The notes under the pieces were generated by a model, which saw only the letters and a program-made list of their open reading frames with translations, was not told where the DNA came from and did no database searches. A DNA stretch of 64,000 nucleotides from Henricia sp. BOLD:AAB3569 (lineage: Eukaryota > Echinodermata > Asteroidea > Spinulosida > Echinasteridae), in NCBI GenBank assembly GCA_037783545.1, contig JBBELK010000003.1, positions 1,922,001 through 1,986,000 of the forward strand. Reading direction: 5' to 3'. Of the stretch, positions 62,744 to 64,000 are shown one piece after another. Position 1 is the first letter of the stretch; every line of letters starts with the position of its first letter. Made by a program: the position numbers and the translations under genes.

Positions 62744-63095
62744 AGGAACGTGTTAAGATTTTTCCAGAAAATTGATTATGTTTTAACCTAGGCTAGCAAT
62801 CATATAAAATACCTCTCCAACATACTTTTTTATACAGGCAAACAGGAAATTTGCAATTTCCAATTTGGATGTGGAAGCAAAAAGGTCGGAGTAATCACGG
62901 TATTGCTTTATGCATGGAGAAAGTTTCTTTCTCCATGCTTTATGTAACCATGCAGTTTATAAATTACATTGCTGACCATATCCCTGGAAATATACGAATT
63001 GGGGCCGCGAAAAACTATGACACATCATATGGAATCAAAATCTCAACACCCATGGAAAAAATTGGAGGCTCAAAATGTGATCTGCTCACGCTCCT
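62744..63095 (+). mobile_element. TTAA-flanked MITE, family B copy
   Basis: It is 352 bp between TTAA (62740-62743) and TTAA (63096-63099), starting AGGAACGTGTTAAGA and ending TGATCTGCTCACGCTCCT. It includes a local hairpin GCATGGAGAAAG / CTTTCTCCATGC at about 62911-62940. Confidence 0.87.
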
Positions 63096-63646
63096 TTAAA
63101 CGAAAACAGTAAACACACAGATAATAACAGTTACTGGTTTTGAAGTTACTGTACAGTTTAATTACGTTAAAATACCTTTTTACGTAAATAACGGCGTGGA
63201 GCAGTTAAGTCACGGGAGAAAATACAGCTTTTATTTCCCTCTTTATAAGCAACGAACCATAATTGCCCACCAACGGAGACGACATAAACAAACAACCATT
63301 GTTTACGCAAATGACGTAGTCATCATAACATTTATGGACAGCTGTTCATGGCCATTCAGCTTCAATTAACTGTTTACTGTAGAAGATAAGGGATCCCGTT
63401 TCGAGGACAAGCAACTATATTATACTGAAGGTTATGCACTTATCAATCGTTTCCCTGCCTCATTCCCCCCACCCCCGGGCTACCCCACCTGAGAGGTGGT
63501 GATTGTCACTTTTTGCGTGACAAAATCCCCAACCCTGGGACAACATAAGGTTACAAATTCCCCACCCGCGGGTGCAAAACATGCGCGTCTTGTATAAAAC
63601 TGCACAGAAAATGGGTCAAATGCCCCACCCAGGGGCATGAGAAACG

Positions 63647-63724
63647 GGGTGGGGGGGGGGGGTGGGGGGGGGGGGTGGGGGGGGGGGGGGGTGGGGGGGG
63701 GGGGGGGGGTGGGGGGGGGGGGGG
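63647..63724. repeat. Poly-G tract interrupted by single T
   Basis: About 78 nt are G except for single T residues that split runs of 8-13 G. Exact length is uncertain in such sequence because of sequencing and assembly limits. Confidence 0.9.
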
Positions 63725-63789
63725 TTTGAAACAATTGATATGTGCATTCATGCTTAAAGACCATGCAGCGTTACATAATGTGAATACAC

Positions 63790-64000
63790 AGAAATCTTAC
63801 TGCAGCGTTTGAGTTTGATTTCGCGCTGACCAGTGTACTTTATACATAAATATTACTGCAGCGTTTGAGGTGGTTTTCAGGCAGACCAATATGCTTCACA
63901 CAGAAATATTACTGCAGCGTTTGAGGTGGTTTTTAGGCACACCAATATACTTTATACAGAAAAAAATTACTGCAACGTTTGAGGTGGATTTCGCGCTGAC
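63790..64000 (-). repeat. Satellite array in inverted orientation, runs off right edge
   Basis: The units read TTACTGCAGCGTTTGAGGTG, the reverse complement of the 54.6-59.96 kb core, with both flank types (TTTCGCGCTGACCA and TTTTCAGGCAGACCA). Spacing is again about 57-60 bp. At least four monomers are visible. Confidence 0.95.

Noticed and set aside
63480..63764. Proline-rich frames on the minus strand
   Set aside because: They come from the poly-G tract.

Overview
The window is nuclear DNA from an animal: seven intron-rich protein genes with GT-AG introns of about 0.1-2 kb, low GC, and very dense short transposons. Gene content (animal xylose isomerase, an expanded TIR-domain adaptor, squalene epoxidase, HMBOX1) fits an invertebrate deuterostome, most likely an echinoderm. 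That placement is inference; no species can be named from the sequence alone.

Layout. 1-4.2 kb: 5' part of a squalene monooxygenase gene (minus strand; its 3' end lies off the left edge). 4.4-7.6 kb: repeats and hairpins. 7.9-14.2 kb: SLC35B3, a PAPS transporter (plus). 14.2-18.4 kb: intergenic, with tRNA-like SINEs and a large fold-back element. 18.46-21.54 kb: a four-exon gene for a TIR-SAM-TIR-TIR protein (plus), the most unusual gene here. 21.6-24.5 kb: abutting TTAA-flanked MITEs. 24.7-31.4 kb: a 13-exon xylose isomerase (plus). 33.4-44.7 kb: 16-exon UCKL1, uridine kinase plus UPRT-like domain (minus). 46.1-48.7 kb: HMBOX1 homeobox gene (plus), head-to-head with UCKL1. 48.7-50.9 kb: fold-back repeats. 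50.97-53.7 kb: ribosomal protein S20 (minus). 54.6-59.96 kb: a satellite of about 57-bp monomers with nested higher-order periods of 621 and 2371 bp. 60.6-62.7 kb: a broken non-LTR retrotransposon. 63.6-63.7 kb: a poly-G tract. 63.79-64 kb: the same satellite in inverted orientation.

The genes are mostly housekeeping and metabolic (sterol synthesis, sulfate-donor transport, sugar isomerisation, pyrimidine salvage, translation) with one transcription/telomere factor and one probable immune or NAD-related TIR protein. Nothing suggests they form one pathway; this is an ordinary animal neighbourhood. I built all exon models by hand from splice sites, reading-frame continuity and remembered family sequence. 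Every multi-exon model closes in frame.

The non-genic sequence is dominated by small non-autonomous DNA transposons: at least four TTAA-flanked families (piggyBac-like), one family with 8-bp target duplications (hAT-like), one family with short TACTAAAGTG ends, and several near-perfect hairpin elements.
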